The translations under genes and the position numbers were made by a program. From NCBI GenBank assembly GCA_024511395.1, contig JANELJ010000052.1, positions 1-9,841 of the forward strand: a stretch of DNA of 9,841 nucleotides. The letters are read 5' to 3'. Of this stretch, positions 1 through 7,771 are shown piece after piece (position 1 is the first letter of the stretch; each line of letters begins with the position of its first letter). The notes beneath the pieces are model-generated. The model ran no database searches. It saw only the letters and a list, made by a program, of their open reading frames with translations, and was not told where the DNA came from. Source of the DNA: Gammaproteobacteria bacterium. GTDB lineage: Bacteria > Pseudomonadota > Gammaproteobacteria > GRL18.

Positions 1-56
1 GGCGATTTGAAGATTTGTTATAAAAACAATTTCAAAACAGCTGGTTATAAACAAAT

Positions 57-107
57 TGTTAAAGAACGTATGAGCGAAACAGGACTCTCAAGGGTGAGCT
101 GTCGCTC
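57..107 (-). promoter_or_regulatory. rRNA-leader-like antitermination site (boxB-type hairpin plus boxA)
   Basis: Read on the minus strand, an interrupted hairpin (107-102 with 77-72, 6 bp; 101-99 with 82-80, 3 bp; 98-95 with 90-87, 4 bp) is followed three bases later by CGTTCTTTAACA (68-57). This matches the E. coli rrn boxA TGCTCTTTAACA at 10 of 12 positions and continues AATTTG, as in many gammaproteobacterial rrn leaders and spacers. Hairpin then boxA is the known order of the Nus-factor antitermination signal. It points leftward, so a 16S-23S operon probably begins beyond the left edge. No tRNA lies upstream, which favours a leader over a 16S-23S spacer. A candidate -10 hexamer TAGAAT lies at 149-144 on the same strand, but no good -35 was found. 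boxA is also known before suhB and some CRISPR arrays, so the downstream gene is an inference. Confidence 0.6.
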
Positions 108-204
108 TAAACTTTAGTTAAATGAATAAAACGATAATCATCAATTCTAACCCTGTCTGGTGCAATAAAATCACTGGCATGAAGCAGTAGCAGATTCATG
201 CGGT

Positions 205-624
205 TTAACCGGCTTTTTCCATTTTTTTCAGCTTTTTATCCCAGCGCTTAAAACGTTTACGACAGTATGCCAGTAGCTCATCGTAAGTTCTGAAGTACAG
301 ATCAAATCCCTCTTCTGCCGGAGAATCATACTCACAATAATCGTTGGAATAATCCCGGCAGATCTGCGGACGCTCATTATAAATTCCGCAGGCACCATCT
401 TTCAGGAGGTTCTCACAGGTAGTGATAAACATTAAAAACCAGCCGTCTTCATCTTTATAAAACTCCACGTTTTTATGCGATATTTGCCAGAGCATAAGCT
501 GAAAATCATCTTTTTTGCGTGGTGAATCAATTTGCTGGGTGACATATTGACAGCATTTGGTGCCGGGACAGAAACTGCATTTGTTTTCAGTGGTAATTTC
601 TATGGTTTTCGTAGAGGTTTTCAT
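205..624 (-). CDS. YkgJ-family cysteine-cluster protein (putative Zn/Fe-chelating domain)
   Basis: A 139-residue soluble protein without signal peptide or membrane segment. It carries the cysteine pattern of the YkgJ / UPF0153 family: C16-x2-C19 and the adjacent pair C24-C25 near the N-terminus, then C70, C79 and the signature IYNERPQICRDY with C89, and a final C97. Family members are thought to bind zinc or an iron-sulfur centre through these cysteines, but their biochemical role is not established. The C-terminus is rich in lysine and arginine. The ATG at 624 has no clear Shine-Dalgarno; the next in-frame ATG (residue 44) would remove the first cysteines, so 624 is preferred. It is divergent from the hybrid kinase, with 140 bases between the two starts, and ends about 100 bases before the rRNA-leader-like element. 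Family assignment is firm, function unknown. Confidence 0.85.
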   Translation of the reverse strand: MKTSTKTIEITTENKCSFCPGTKCCQYVTQQIDSPRKKDDFQLMLWQISHKNVEFYKDEDGWFLMFITTCENLLKDGACGIYNERPQICRDYSNDYCEYDSPAEEGFDLYFRTYDELLAYCRKRFKRWDKKLKKMEKAG

Positions 625-764
625 AAAAAATTTTACATCCAGAGCTTATTAGGTAAAAATAACCTTTTAAAACGCATCAGTATCCATCCATTTATTGATG
701 GGCATGTGCGACACGTAAATTAGTTAAATGTTCTGAAGGGATTCCGTCATCTCATCAACATAAA

Positions 765-2858
765 ATGGAATTAATGAAACTTTATCCTTTTTCAATCATC
801 AAGCAGGGCAAAGAGTTTTACTCGGCCATGGTACGCCTTAGCCTGGGGCTGTTCCTGTCGTTATATATCTGGTTAGGTACGGTCCGGGGTGAGTTTGATA
901 TTTCTCATACCGCCTTTGTCAATTTTGCCGCTTTTTATTTTAGCGTGACTATTTTACTGACACTGGATCTTTTTCGTAACCCCGAATCTCATTTTAGACG
1001 CTATTTAACCCTGTTTTTTGATGTTTCCTGTACATCCTATGCCGCATTCCTGACCGGAGGAGCAGGCAGTGAATTTATCCTCATATATATCTGGCTCTAT
1101 ATTGCTTACGGCACCCGTTACGGCCTGAGTTATTTATTAACCGCCGTCATCTTTGTTATGCTGGAATACAATGTCGTCCTGTACCTGGATAATGACTGGG
1201 TTGAAAATCGCTTAAGCTCATCTGCACATATTTTTGTACTGGTACTCATGCCACTGTACCTGTATTCCATGATCAAACAGCTGCATAAAGCCAAAAGAGC
1301 CGCCGAACAGGCAACCCGGGCCAAAAGCAGTTTCCTAGCTACCATGAGCCATGAAATTCGCACCCCCATGAGCGGTATTATCGGCACGGCTCACCTTTTA
1401 CAGAACACCCAGCAAAGTAAGGAACAGCAGGAGTATATTCGGGCTCTGCTGGATGCCTCCAAGTCTCTGCATGCCCTGATTGACGATATTCTGGACTTTT
1501 CCAAAATTGAAGCCAATAAGCTGGAACTGACCCGGTCCAGTTTTGATCTGCACCAGACCATTAACGAAGTACTGGCGGTACTTTCCCCCAATGCTGAATA
1601 CCATAATCTGGACTTTATTGTTTATATTGATCCTGAGTTGCCGGTCTATATTATTGGAGACAGTCAACGCATCCGCCAGATTTTATTCAATCTGGTCGGC
1701 AATGCCATTAAATTTACGGATCAGGGCGAGGTGTCTCTTAATGTTACCCGTATAGCTGATCAGTTCAGTGACCAGCAGGTCAGCCTGCGTTTTGATATTA
1801 TCGATACCGGCATTGGCATCAGCAAAGAGTTGCAGCAGAAAATTTTCGATAGTTTTACCCAAGCGGATTCTACTTCTCCCCATCGTTTTGGCGGTACCGG
1901 TCTGGGTACTACCATTTCCAAGCAGTTAGTGGAATTTATGGGCGGTGAAATCGGCCTGAGCAGTGAACCCGGCAAAGGCAGCCATTTCTGGTTTACCCTG
2001 ACTCTGCCCGTAAAAGAAGCCGGCAATATCCAGGAACGCTACAGGCAACGCCTGAAGGATAAAAACACCGATGTACTGGTGGTCAATGATTCTAACTACG
2101 AAGTGATCCAGCGTTATTGTAATTACTTTGGTCTGAATATTACCCGGTATCATTCTGATCAGGAACTGCTCAACGGCATGGAGCACTCCAGGGCACAATA
2201 CCGTAACTGTGACCTGGTTATTTTATCCGACGATACCAACCACAAACTGCCTATTAAACTGGCCAGCCAGATTTCCCGTATTGAATGTGTTTCCGGTGCC
2301 AGGGCAAAAAAAGTATTCCTGGGCTACCTAGGTCAACATGCCCGGGCACAGGAACTGGGTAATGATTATTTTGATGCCTATGTAACCAAGCCCATTAATT
2401 TTGAACGCCTGGGTGATACCTTAATTGAACTGCTCTCACCTGAAACATCATCCATTAGCAAGGATAAGTTAAACAAGCCCATGGAAACCGCCCTGAAAAT
2501 ATTAATTGCCGAAGATGAAGATATTAATGCCATGGTGCTCAGCAGCTTCCTGCAGGATGCCGGCAATGAAGTCATCCGGGTTAAAGACGGAGCACAGGCC
2601 GTAGATGCCCTGAATGAAAACGCTTTTGACCTGGTTTTTATGGATATGCGTATGCCGGAAATGAACGGCCTGGAAGCCACCCTGCTCTGGCGTCAGCAGG
2701 AACCGGAAGGTCAGCATATTCCCATTATTGCCCTGACAGCCAATGCCACCGTGGATGATCGCAAGGCCTGCATGGAAATCGGCATGGATGATTTTGTGAC
2801 CAAGCCCATCAGTCCGGAACAACTTCTGAATATTATCCGTAAATATTACCAGCCATAA
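765..2858 (+). CDS. membrane hybrid histidine kinase, RpfC/BarA-like, with two receivers
   Basis: A 697-residue sensor kinase. Residues about 22-170 hold several hydrophobic segments (about 24-40, 51-68, 80-96, 103-140, 154-170) resembling the membrane input domain of RpfC-type kinases. HisKA follows with the H-box SHEIRTPM (H196), then the ATPase domain: N-box N309/N313, G1 DTGIGIS (D347), F361/F364 and G2 GGTGLG (376-381). A first receiver-like domain (about 434-556) has DLVILS where the phospho-aspartate should be: S488 replaces Asp, although D442 and K542 remain. The second receiver (about 577-695) is canonical, with acidic E583/D584, D627 in FMDMRMP, T658 and K680. There is no C-terminal HPt domain, so phosphate would have to pass to a separate phosphotransfer protein, or D627 may act within the protein. 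ATG 774 is an alternative start; neither has a good Shine-Dalgarno (GAAGGG at 735-740 is too far). The signal sensed is unknown. Confidence 0.9.
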   Translation: MELMKLYPFSIIKQGKEFYSAMVRLSLGLFLSLYIWLGTVRGEFDISHTAFVNFAAFYFSVTILLTLDLFRNPESHFRRYLTLFFDVSCTSYAAFLTGGAGSEFILIYIWLYIAYGTRYGLSYLLTAVIFVMLEYNVVLYLDNDWVENRLSSSAHIFVLVLMPLYLYSMIKQLHKAKRAAEQATRAKSSFLATMSHEIRTPMSGIIGTAHLLQNTQQSKEQQEYIRALLDASKSLHALIDDILDFSKIEANKLELTRSSFDLHQTINEVLAVLSPNAEYHNLDFIVYIDPELPVYIIGDSQRIRQILFNLVGNAIKFTDQGEVSLNVTRIADQFSDQQVSLRFDIIDTGIGISKELQQKIFDSFTQADSTSPHRFGGTGLGTTISKQLVEFMGGEIGLSSEPGKGSHFWFTLTLPVKEAGNIQERYRQRLKDKNTDVLVVNDSNYEVIQRYCNYFGLNITRYHSDQELLNGMEHSRAQYRNCDLVILSDDTNHKLPIKLASQISRIECVSGARAKKVFLGYLGQHARAQELGNDYFDAYVTKPINFERLGDTLIELLSPETSSISKDKLNKPMETALKILIAEDEDINAMVLSSFLQDAGNEVIRVKDGAQAVDALNENAFDLVFMDMRMPEMNGLEATLLWRQQEPEGQHIPIIALTANATVDDRKACMEIGMDDFVTKPISPEQLLNIIRKYYQP

Positions 2859-2873
2859 TCCTCCTTTTTCTCA

Positions 2874-2894
2874 GCTCCTCCATTATAAAGGAGC
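2874..2894. repeat. short palindromic (REP-like) repeat, copy 1
   Basis: GCTCCT (2874-2879) pairs perfectly with AGGAGC (2889-2894) around a 9-base loop. The segment CTCCTCC-ATTA-TAAAGGAG (2875-2893) closely matches CTCCTCC-TTTAAA-TAAAGGAG in the palindrome after hinT (8292-8312). The hairpin starts 15 bases after the kinase stop codon. It lacks a T-run, so it is a poor intrinsic terminator in either direction. It directly abuts the 5' end of the broken receiver gene. Calling it a dispersed repeat rests on only two copies in this window. Confidence 0.45.
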
Positions 2895-2899
2895 AATGT

Positions 2900-3032
2900 C
2901 TGGATGACAGTACCATGGCTCGCAAATACATTCGCAGAGTGCTCAGTAAAATGGGTATTACCTCTTTTCAGGAAACCGTTTGAACCAGATACGGTAAAAA
3001 CCTATCTGCAGAAAATTATGGCGGATTTGTGA
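2900..3032 (+). pseudogene. relic of a stand-alone CheY-like receiver gene with a large internal deletion
   Basis: Two receiver fragments lie side by side in different frames. From 2903 the frame reads DDSTMARKYIRRVL then SKMGITSFQE, the acidic-pocket and helix-1 segment of a response-regulator receiver, ending at a TGA at 2981-2983. From 2973, in another frame, it reads KPFEPDTVKTYLQKIMADL and stops at 3030-3032; this is the conserved Lys-Pro and last helix of a receiver. The middle of the domain, roughly 75 residues including the phospho-acceptor Asp, is missing, with the join in or near CAGGAAACCG (2969-2978). The strand before DD (KEQCL) is not the usual hydrophobic one and no start codon is visible, so the 5' end is probably also lost, up to the palindrome at 2874-2894. 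Its position after the hybrid kinase suggests a former partner regulator. The homology is by eye but the motifs are distinctive. Confidence 0.75.
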
Positions 3033-3054
3033 TTTTTTAAGTGGGGTATCGATC

Positions 3055-3876
3055 TTAAAGCGTTTTTTGCGTCTCTTCAGCTGCAATATCTTCACAACAC
3101 TCATTAATACCGGCAATCTGCTGCATGGCTTCCCGGTCATTAATGACAATATGTTTGCGTTCAGCATCAATGATCCCGTCTTCCTGGAAACGGGTAAACA
3201 TACGGCTGACGGTCTCCACAGCCAAACCAAGATAATTGGCAATATCATTACGCGACATGCTAAGATAAAATTCAGAAGAAGAAAAACCGCGTTGTTTAAA
3301 ACGCAGGGAAATACTCAGCAAAAAGGCCGACAGACGAGCCTCAGCCGTCTTTTTACCCAGCAGCAGCATGAGTTCCTGATCATCAAAAATCTCTTTACTC
3401 ATTAAACGCAGCAGCTGATGCTGCAGGGTAGGAAGTTCCTGTGCCAGAAACTCAAGATTTTCAAAAGGCACTTCACAAACACTGGTGGTTTCCAGAGCTT
3501 TGGCTGCACAGGGATGCATCCCCTTGCCAATCGCATCCAGACCTAATAATTCACCGGGCAGATGAAAACCGGTCACCTGTTCCTGGCCGTCTACCGTGGG
3601 CGAATAGGTTTTAAGAGAACCGGAGCGAACCACATAAATGGAAGTAAACTGACTGCCGACCTGAAACAGATGATCATTACGTTTCAGGGGACGTTTCCGT
3701 TCGATAATATTATCCAGTTTTTCCAGATCACTACCGTCAATGGAGCTGGGGAGACACAGCTGATGTAAAGAACACTCTTTACAGGCAACTTTTGTGGCCA
3801 GAATATCAACAATCTTATTCTGCCGTGTTTTCTTGCGAGGCGTCTTTACCTCCAGATCCAGCTCCGTCTCACTCAT
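3055..3876 (-). CDS. fnr: Fnr/Anr-type oxygen-sensing transcription regulator
   Basis: A 273-residue Crp/Fnr-superfamily regulator. C32, C35 and C41 (CX2CX5C) with C123 reproduce the spacing of the [4Fe-4S] ligands of E. coli FNR (C20, C23, C29, C122), with about 12 extra N-terminal residues. The cyclic-nucleotide-binding-like beta barrel spans about 60-145 and the dimerisation helix about 146-180. The helix-turn-helix reads MSRNDIANYLGLAVETVSR; E221, S224 and R225 correspond to the FNR residues that contact TTGAT. In the family, anaerobic [4Fe-4S] dimers activate or repress genes of anaerobic respiration, and oxygen destroys the cluster. The C-terminal tail carries an extra CC pair (260-261). 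The gene is transcribed toward the receiver relic and divergently from hisB. An FNR box 25 bases before the start suggests autoregulation. The Shine-Dalgarno before ATG 3876 is weak. Confidence 0.94.
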   Translation of the reverse strand: MSETELDLEVKTPRKKTRQNKIVDILATKVACKECSLHQLCLPSSIDGSDLEKLDNIIERKRPLKRNDHLFQVGSQFTSIYVVRSGSLKTYSPTVDGQEQVTGFHLPGELLGLDAIGKGMHPCAAKALETTSVCEVPFENLEFLAQELPTLQHQLLRLMSKEIFDDQELMLLLGKKTAEARLSAFLLSISLRFKQRGFSSSEFYLSMSRNDIANYLGLAVETVSRMFTRFQEDGIIDAERKHIVINDREAMQQIAGINECCEDIAAEETQKTL

Positions 3877-3901
3877 AGCGAACTACTTATGCCTGATTAA
3901 A

Positions 3902-3915
3902 TTGACAAATATCAA
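3902..3915. promoter_or_regulatory. FNR/ANR box upstream of fnr
   Basis: TTGAC-AAAT-ATCAA matches the consensus TTGAT-N4-ATCAA at 9 of 10 specified bases. It lies 25 bases upstream of the fnr start codon. On the minus strand a possible -10 TATAAA (3922-3917) is immediately upstream, so a protein bound here would cover the transcription start. That position fits negative autoregulation, as known for E. coli fnr. It is about 135 bases from the hisB -10, too far for ordinary activation of hisB. No convincing -35 was found for fnr; a run of nine A (3935-3943) lies upstream. Confidence 0.7.
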
Positions 3916-4026
3916 GTTTATAACAAAACCGTTTAAAAAAAAACCATAATCTTAGCAAATACTAATGTTTGACTTGTTCTTAATACAGACTCCTGATCAC
4001 CGTTTGCAAATTTCTATTCCACACGC

Positions 4027-4055
4027 CTGTTTCCTGAATAAAGTTTCGTTATAAT
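4027..4055 (+). promoter_or_regulatory. candidate sigma-70 promoter of the his operon
   Basis: A perfect -10 hexamer TATAAT is at 4050-4055. At 17 bases spacing the -35 is CTGTTT (4027-4032), a poor match, so the -35 assignment is weak. Transcription would start near 4062, leaving a leader of about 40 bases before hisB. The leader has no run of His codons and no terminator hairpin, so attenuation of the enteric type is not supported here. Confidence 0.5.
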
Positions 4056-4102
4056 AGATTTTTGTAACAGCTTTTTTACCTACAGGCAAAAGGTTAAAGA
4101 TC

Positions 4103-4693
4103 ATGGCTAGACAGGCATCAGTAAAACGAGATACCAATGAAACCCGTATCGAGGTAGATATCAACCTAGACGGTACCGGTGAAGGCAGTTTTGATACCGG
4201 CGTTCCCTTTCTGGATCACATGATGGATCAGATAGCCCGTCACGGCATGATTGACATTACGGTTAAAGCCGAGGGTGATCTGGACATTGATGCCCACCAC
4301 ACGGTAGAAGATATTGGTATTACCTTGGGCATGGCCATGAGCAAGGCACTGGGCGATAAAAAAGGCATTACCCGTTATGGTCATGCCTATGTCCCCCTGG
4401 ACGAAGCACTGTCACGGGTAGTGATTGATTTTTCCGGTCGTCCCGGGCTGGTAGATCAGACGGTGTACCCCAGAGAAACCATTGGCAACTTTGATACCGA
4501 ACTGTTCCACGAATTTTTTCAGGGCTTTGTTAATCACGCACTGGTTAGCATGCACATCGACAATATTCGCGGCACTAACAGCCACCATATTGCTGAGACC
4601 GTTTTCAAGGCCTTTGGCCGTGCCGTACGCATGGCCATCGGCCCGGATCCACGCATGCAGGGCACTATCCCTTCCACCAAGGGTAGTTTATAA
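4103..4693 (+). CDS. hisB: imidazoleglycerol-phosphate dehydratase
   Basis: A 196-residue enzyme that converts imidazole glycerol phosphate to imidazole acetol phosphate, the sixth step of histidine synthesis. The metal-binding histidine motifs are visible: [11 protein letters not shown] (H39, H47), HHTVED (H65, H66, E69), H136, H145 and SHHIAE (H161, H162, E165). The length equals the single-domain family. There is no N-terminal histidinol-phosphatase domain, unlike the bifunctional HisB of Enterobacterales. The family assembles as a manganese-containing 24-mer in the cytoplasm. AAAAGG at 4088-4093 gives an acceptable ribosome site for ATG 4103. It is the first gene of the six-gene his run and is followed by a 47-base gap to hisH. 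Confidence 0.97.
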   Translation: MARQASVKRDTNETRIEVDINLDGTGEGSFDTGVPFLDHMMDQIARHGMIDITVKAEGDLDIDAHHTVEDIGITLGMAMSKALGDKKGITRYGHAYVPLDEALSRVVIDFSGRPGLVDQTVYPRETIGNFDTELFHEFFQGFVNHALVSMHIDNIRGTNSHHIAETVFKAFGRAVRMAIGPDPRMQGTIPSTKGSL

Positions 4694-4740
4694 TGACTTC
4701 TTTAATAAATTAGCAATTTGTAACTTTAAAATAAAAGATT

Positions 4741-5421
4741 ATGTCCAGACAAATAAGCATTGCAGTCATTGATTACGGCATGGGGAATCTGCACTCTGTA
4801 GCCAAGGCACTGGAACACGCAGACAGCCAGGCTGATGTAAAAGTGACGGCTGACAAACAGGTTATTGCCAGCGCCGACCGTGTGTTATTGCCCGGAGTCG
4901 GCGCCATGCGGGACTGTATGGGCGAGATGCAATGTCTGGATCTGGTGGACACCATTAAACAGGCTGCAGCCAGCAAGCCATTTTTAGGGATCTGCATTGG
5001 CATGCAGGCCTTAATGACCCATAGTGAAGAAAACGGCGGTGTAGACTGCCTGAATATTATCCCCGGTAATGTGGAGCGTTTTGCCGATGATCTAAGCGAT
5101 CCCACTGCCAGCGGCGATGAACATCTTAAAATCCCGCACATGGGCTGGAATCAGGTTCACCAGCAGATTAAACATCCGCTATGGCAGAATATTCCCCAGA
5201 ACCAGCGTTTTTATTTTGTGCACAGTTATTTTGTGGTACCCCAGTCTCCTGATCCGGTGGCCGGCTCCACCGTATATGGTCATCCCCTGTGTGTAGCACT
5301 GGCAGCCGACAATATTTTTGCCACCCAGTTTCACCCGGAAAAAAGTGCCGATGCCGGCCTGCAGTTGTTTCATAATTTTATTAACTGGGACGGCAGTTAT
5401 GATTGCTCTGCCTGTAGCTGA
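4741..5421 (+). CDS. hisH: imidazole glycerol phosphate synthase, glutaminase subunit
   Basis: A 226-residue class-I glutamine amidotransferase that hydrolyses glutamine and passes ammonia to HisF. The oxyanion-strand motif PGVGA is at 51-55. The catalytic Cys is C85 in LGICIGMQA; the family usually has GICLGMQ, so Ile for Leu is a mild substitution. The catalytic His/Glu are H198 and E200 in QFHPEKS. The N-terminus IAVIDYGMGN is typical. The protein is somewhat longer than most HisH (about 200-215), because of a segment near 117-128 and a short cysteine-containing tail ending CSACS. The ribosome site before ATG 4741 is poor (AAAAG only). It forms the two-subunit enzyme with HisF, encoded two genes downstream. 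Confidence 0.96.
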   Translation: MSRQISIAVIDYGMGNLHSVAKALEHADSQADVKVTADKQVIASADRVLLPGVGAMRDCMGEMQCLDLVDTIKQAAASKPFLGICIGMQALMTHSEENGGVDCLNIIPGNVERFADDLSDPTASGDEHLKIPHMGWNQVHQQIKHPLWQNIPQNQRFYFVHSYFVVPQSPDPVAGSTVYGHPLCVALAADNIFATQFHPEKSADAGLQLFHNFINWDGSYDCSACS

Positions 5422-5466
5422 TACCCTAAACACCAGAGACATTTTTTAGCTTTTAAGAGAACAGCA

Positions 5467-6204
5467 ATGATTTTAATACCCGCAATTGATTTAAAAGACG
5501 GCCAGTGTGTACGTTTGCGTCAGGGACGTATGGAGGATGACACAGTATTTTCCAATAACCCCGTGGAAATGGCCGGACGCTGGTACGATGCCGGAGCCCG
5601 TCGTCTGCACCTAGTGGATCTTAACGGTGCTTTTGAAGGCAAACCCGTCAATGGCGAAATTATCCAGGAAATTACGAAAACCTATCCTGATCTGCCGGTA
5701 GAAATCGGCGGCGGTATCCGTACTGTAGAAACGGTGGAAGCCTACCTGGAGGCCGGTATGGCTTATGTTATTATTGGTACTAAAGCGGTGGAAGATCCAG
5801 ATTTTGTCACTGAACTGTGTAAGCAGTTCTCCGGTAATATTATTGTGGGTCTGGATGCCATGGATGGAAAAGTCGCCATTAAAGGCTGGGCAGAAGTCTC
5901 CGATGTGGATTTATTTGACCTGTCCAGACGTTTTGAAGGCGACGGTGTGGATGCCATTATTTATACCGACATCAGCCGTGACGGCATGATGCAGGGTGCC
6001 AATGTGGAGAATACTACCAAACTGGCCCAGGCTATTAATATTCCGGTGATCGCTTCCGGCGGCATCCATGATCTGGGTGATGTGGAAGCCATTTGCAAGG
6101 TCGCTCATTATGGGATTTCCGGTGCCATTACCGGCCGGGCCATTTATGAAGGCACCCTGGATTTTGCCGAAGGCCAGAAACTGGCGGATAAACTAACAGC
6201 TTAA
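5467..6204 (+). CDS. hisA: ProFAR isomerase (phosphoribosylformimino-AICAR-phosphate isomerase)
   Basis: A 245-residue TIM-barrel enzyme that performs the Amadori rearrangement of ProFAR to PRFAR, the substrate of HisF. The N-terminus [17 protein letters not shown] carries the catalytic D8, and the second catalytic aspartate is D130 in [11 protein letters not shown]. The phosphate-binding glycines are in EIGGGIR (79-85) and IASGGI, the two halves of the ancestral (beta-alpha)8 barrel shared with HisF. The length is normal. AAGAGA just upstream of ATG 5467 is a usable ribosome site. Gaps of 45 bases from hisH and 19 bases to hisF are consistent with one transcript. Confidence 0.97.
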   Translation: MILIPAIDLKDGQCVRLRQGRMEDDTVFSNNPVEMAGRWYDAGARRLHLVDLNGAFEGKPVNGEIIQEITKTYPDLPVEIGGGIRTVETVEAYLEAGMAYVIIGTKAVEDPDFVTELCKQFSGNIIVGLDAMDGKVAIKGWAEVSDVDLFDLSRRFEGDGVDAIIYTDISRDGMMQGANVENTTKLAQAINIPVIASGGIHDLGDVEAICKVAHYGISGAITGRAIYEGTLDFAEGQKLADKLTA

Positions 6205-6223
6205 CCAGATAAAGAGAAAAAGA

Positions 6224-7015
6224 ATGGGGCTTGCTAAACGAATCATTCCCTGTCTGGATGTGGACAAAGGCCGGGTAGTTAAAGGTGTACAGTTTGTGAA
6301 TATCCGCGATGCCGGCGATCCGGTAGAAGTTGCCCGCCGCTATAATAGCGAGGGGGCCGATGAACTGACCTTCCTCGATATTACCGCTACCCATGAAGGC
6401 CGTGACACCATTGTGCATGTCGTTGAACAGGTGGCTGGGGAGATTTTTATTCCTCTGACCGTAGGCGGCGGTATCCGTACGGTGGACGATGTCCGCCTGA
6501 TGCTTAATGCCGGAGCTGACAAGGTGGCTATTAACTCAGCCGCCGTTGCTAACCCGGACTTTGTCCGCGAAGCAGCAGAAAAATTTGGCAATCAGTGTAT
6601 TGTGGTGGCTATTGATGCCAAGCAGGTTGCAGGCAAGCCCGGTACGGATACTGAAAACGAAACGCCGCGCTGGGAGATTTTTACCCATGGCGGTCGTAAA
6701 CCCACCGGCATTGATGCCATTGAATGGTCTAAAAAAATGGTATCCTACGGCGCCGGTGAATTACTCGTCACCAGTATGGACAATGACGGTGTTAAGAACG
6801 GTTTTGACCTGCCCCTGACCCGCACCATCAGCGACAATATCGCAGTACCGGTCATTGCTTCCGGTGGGGTCGGTAATCTGGATCATCTGGCCAAAGGCGT
6901 TCTGGAAGGTCATGCAGATGCCGTTCTGGCGGCCAGTATTTTCCATTTTGCCGAATACAGCATTGCCGAAGCCAAGCGACATATGGCAGAGCGTGGTATT
7001 GAGGTAAGACTGTGA
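6224..7015 (+). CDS. hisF: imidazole glycerol phosphate synthase, cyclase subunit
   Basis: A 263-residue TIM-barrel subunit that uses ammonia from HisH to cleave and cyclise PRFAR, giving imidazole glycerol phosphate and AICAR, the latter feeding purine synthesis. The start [13 protein letters not shown] carries catalytic D12, and D131 is in VVAIDAK. The phosphate-binding motifs are TVGGGIR and IASGGVGN. The segment [10 protein letters not shown] to [18 protein letters not shown] matches the loop typical of proteobacterial HisF. The length is normal. A purine-rich stretch AAAGAGAAAAAGA precedes the ATG. The last bases overlap the hisI start by four (GTGA), implying translational coupling. Confidence 0.97.
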   Translation: MGLAKRIIPCLDVDKGRVVKGVQFVNIRDAGDPVEVARRYNSEGADELTFLDITATHEGRDTIVHVVEQVAGEIFIPLTVGGGIRTVDDVRLMLNAGADKVAINSAAVANPDFVREAAEKFGNQCIVVAIDAKQVAGKPGTDTENETPRWEIFTHGGRKPTGIDAIEWSKKMVSYGAGELLVTSMDNDGVKNGFDLPLTRTISDNIAVPVIASGGVGNLDHLAKGVLEGHADAVLAASIFHFAEYSIAEAKRHMAERGIEVRL

Positions 7016-7416
7016 AGAATAATCAGGAGCAGAGCTGGCTGGATGAATTAAAATGGGATGATCAGGGCCTAATCCCTGCCATTGCCCAGGATGAAAAAAC
7101 CGGCAAAGTGGTGATGTTTGCCTGGATGAACCGTGAATCTCTGGCCATGACCCTAGATATGGGCCGGGCCGTGTACTGGTCCCGCTCCCGCCAGAAGCTC
7201 TGGCCCAAGGGTGAAGAGTCGGGGCATGTGCAAAAAATCAAGTCTATTCGTGTGGATTGTGACAAGGATGTGCTATTGTTAAGCATTGAGCAGATTGGTG
7301 GTATCGCCTGTCATACCGGCCGGGAAAGCTGTTTTTACTTTGAGCTGGATCCTGAAACAGCCCGGTGGCAGACAGTAGAACCGGTATTAAAGAACCCTGA
7401 CGATATTTATAAATAA
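7012..7416 (+). CDS. hisI: phosphoribosyl-AMP cyclohydrolase
   Basis: A 134-residue enzyme that opens the adenine ring of PR-AMP to give ProFAR, the third step of the pathway. The metal sites are visible: the Mg-binding DCDKD (D82, D84, D86, with Zn ligand C83) and Zn ligands C100 and C107 in [10 protein letters not shown]. The substrate-region motif [12 protein letters not shown] and [18 protein letters not shown] are characteristic. It is the single-function form; pyrophosphohydrolase is encoded separately by the next gene, not fused as in HisIE. The start is GTG at 7012, overlapping the hisF stop in GTGA, a common coupling arrangement. Confidence 0.96.
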   Translation: MKNNQEQSWLDELKWDDQGLIPAIAQDEKTGKVVMFAWMNRESLAMTLDMGRAVYWSRSRQKLWPKGEESGHVQKIKSIRVDCDKDVLLLSIEQIGGIACHTGRESCFYFELDPETARWQTVEPVLKNPDDIYK

Positions 7417-7432
7417 AGAGAATGAAATAACC

Positions 7433-7756
7433 GTGGATAATGATATTCTGGCACAGCTGGCCGCCACCTTGGAACAGCGTAAACAGGCGGATCCAAAATC
7501 ATCTTATGTCGCCAGTCTGTATCATAAGGGCCAGGACAGTATTTTAAAAAAAGTAGGTGAAGAAGCTACTGAAACGGTGATTGCTTCCAAGGGCAGTAAT
7601 AAGGATGAGATTATTTATGAAACGGCAGATTTGTGGTTTCATACTCTGGTAATGCTGTCTTATCATGGGCTGAGCCATGAGGATGTGTTGAATGAGCTGG
7701 GACGGCGGTTTGGGCTGTCGGGGATTGAGGAAAAAACCTCAAGGAAGGATAAGTAG
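7433..7756 (+). CDS. hisE: phosphoribosyl-ATP pyrophosphatase
   Basis: A 107-residue all-alpha enzyme (MazG-like superfamily) that removes pyrophosphate from PR-ATP, the second step of histidine synthesis. The metal-binding motif is [13 protein letters not shown] (E43, E44, E47) with ETADLWFH downstream (E63, D66). The length is normal for the single-domain enzyme. The start is GTG at 7433; the purine stretch AAAGAGAATGAAA is rather far upstream, so initiation may depend on coupling with hisI, which ends 16 bases earlier. It is the last his gene here and is followed by the large palindrome at 7772-7900. Confidence 0.95.
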   Translation: MDNDILAQLAATLEQRKQADPKSSYVASLYHKGQDSILKKVGEEATETVIASKGSNKDEIIYETADLWFHTLVMLSYHGLSHEDVLNELGRRFGLSGIEEKTSRKDK

Positions 7757-7771
7757 GTTATTATGTAGCAT

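Noticed and set aside
1..117. Open frame on the plus strand ending at TAG 115-117, possibly the 3' end of a gene.
   Set aside because: Thirty-eight codons are open by chance often enough, the peptide is not recognisable, and the stretch is better explained by the hairpin and boxA on the other strand.
120..204. tRNA 3' end suggested by GCACCA on the minus strand (162-158 region).
   Set aside because: There is no T-loop (GGTTCGA-like) or acceptor stem partner upstream; it is a chance match.
640..730. Small inverted repeats (AGGT/ACCT near 651-665; CCAT/ATGG near 687-700) and an 11-base TTAGTTAAATG shared with 114-124.
   Set aside because: They are short, AT-rich and within chance expectation; no regulator site is recognised between the divergent genes.
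4056..4102. Histidine leader peptide or attenuator before hisB.
   Set aside because: There is no His-codon run and no terminator/antiterminator pair in the short leader.
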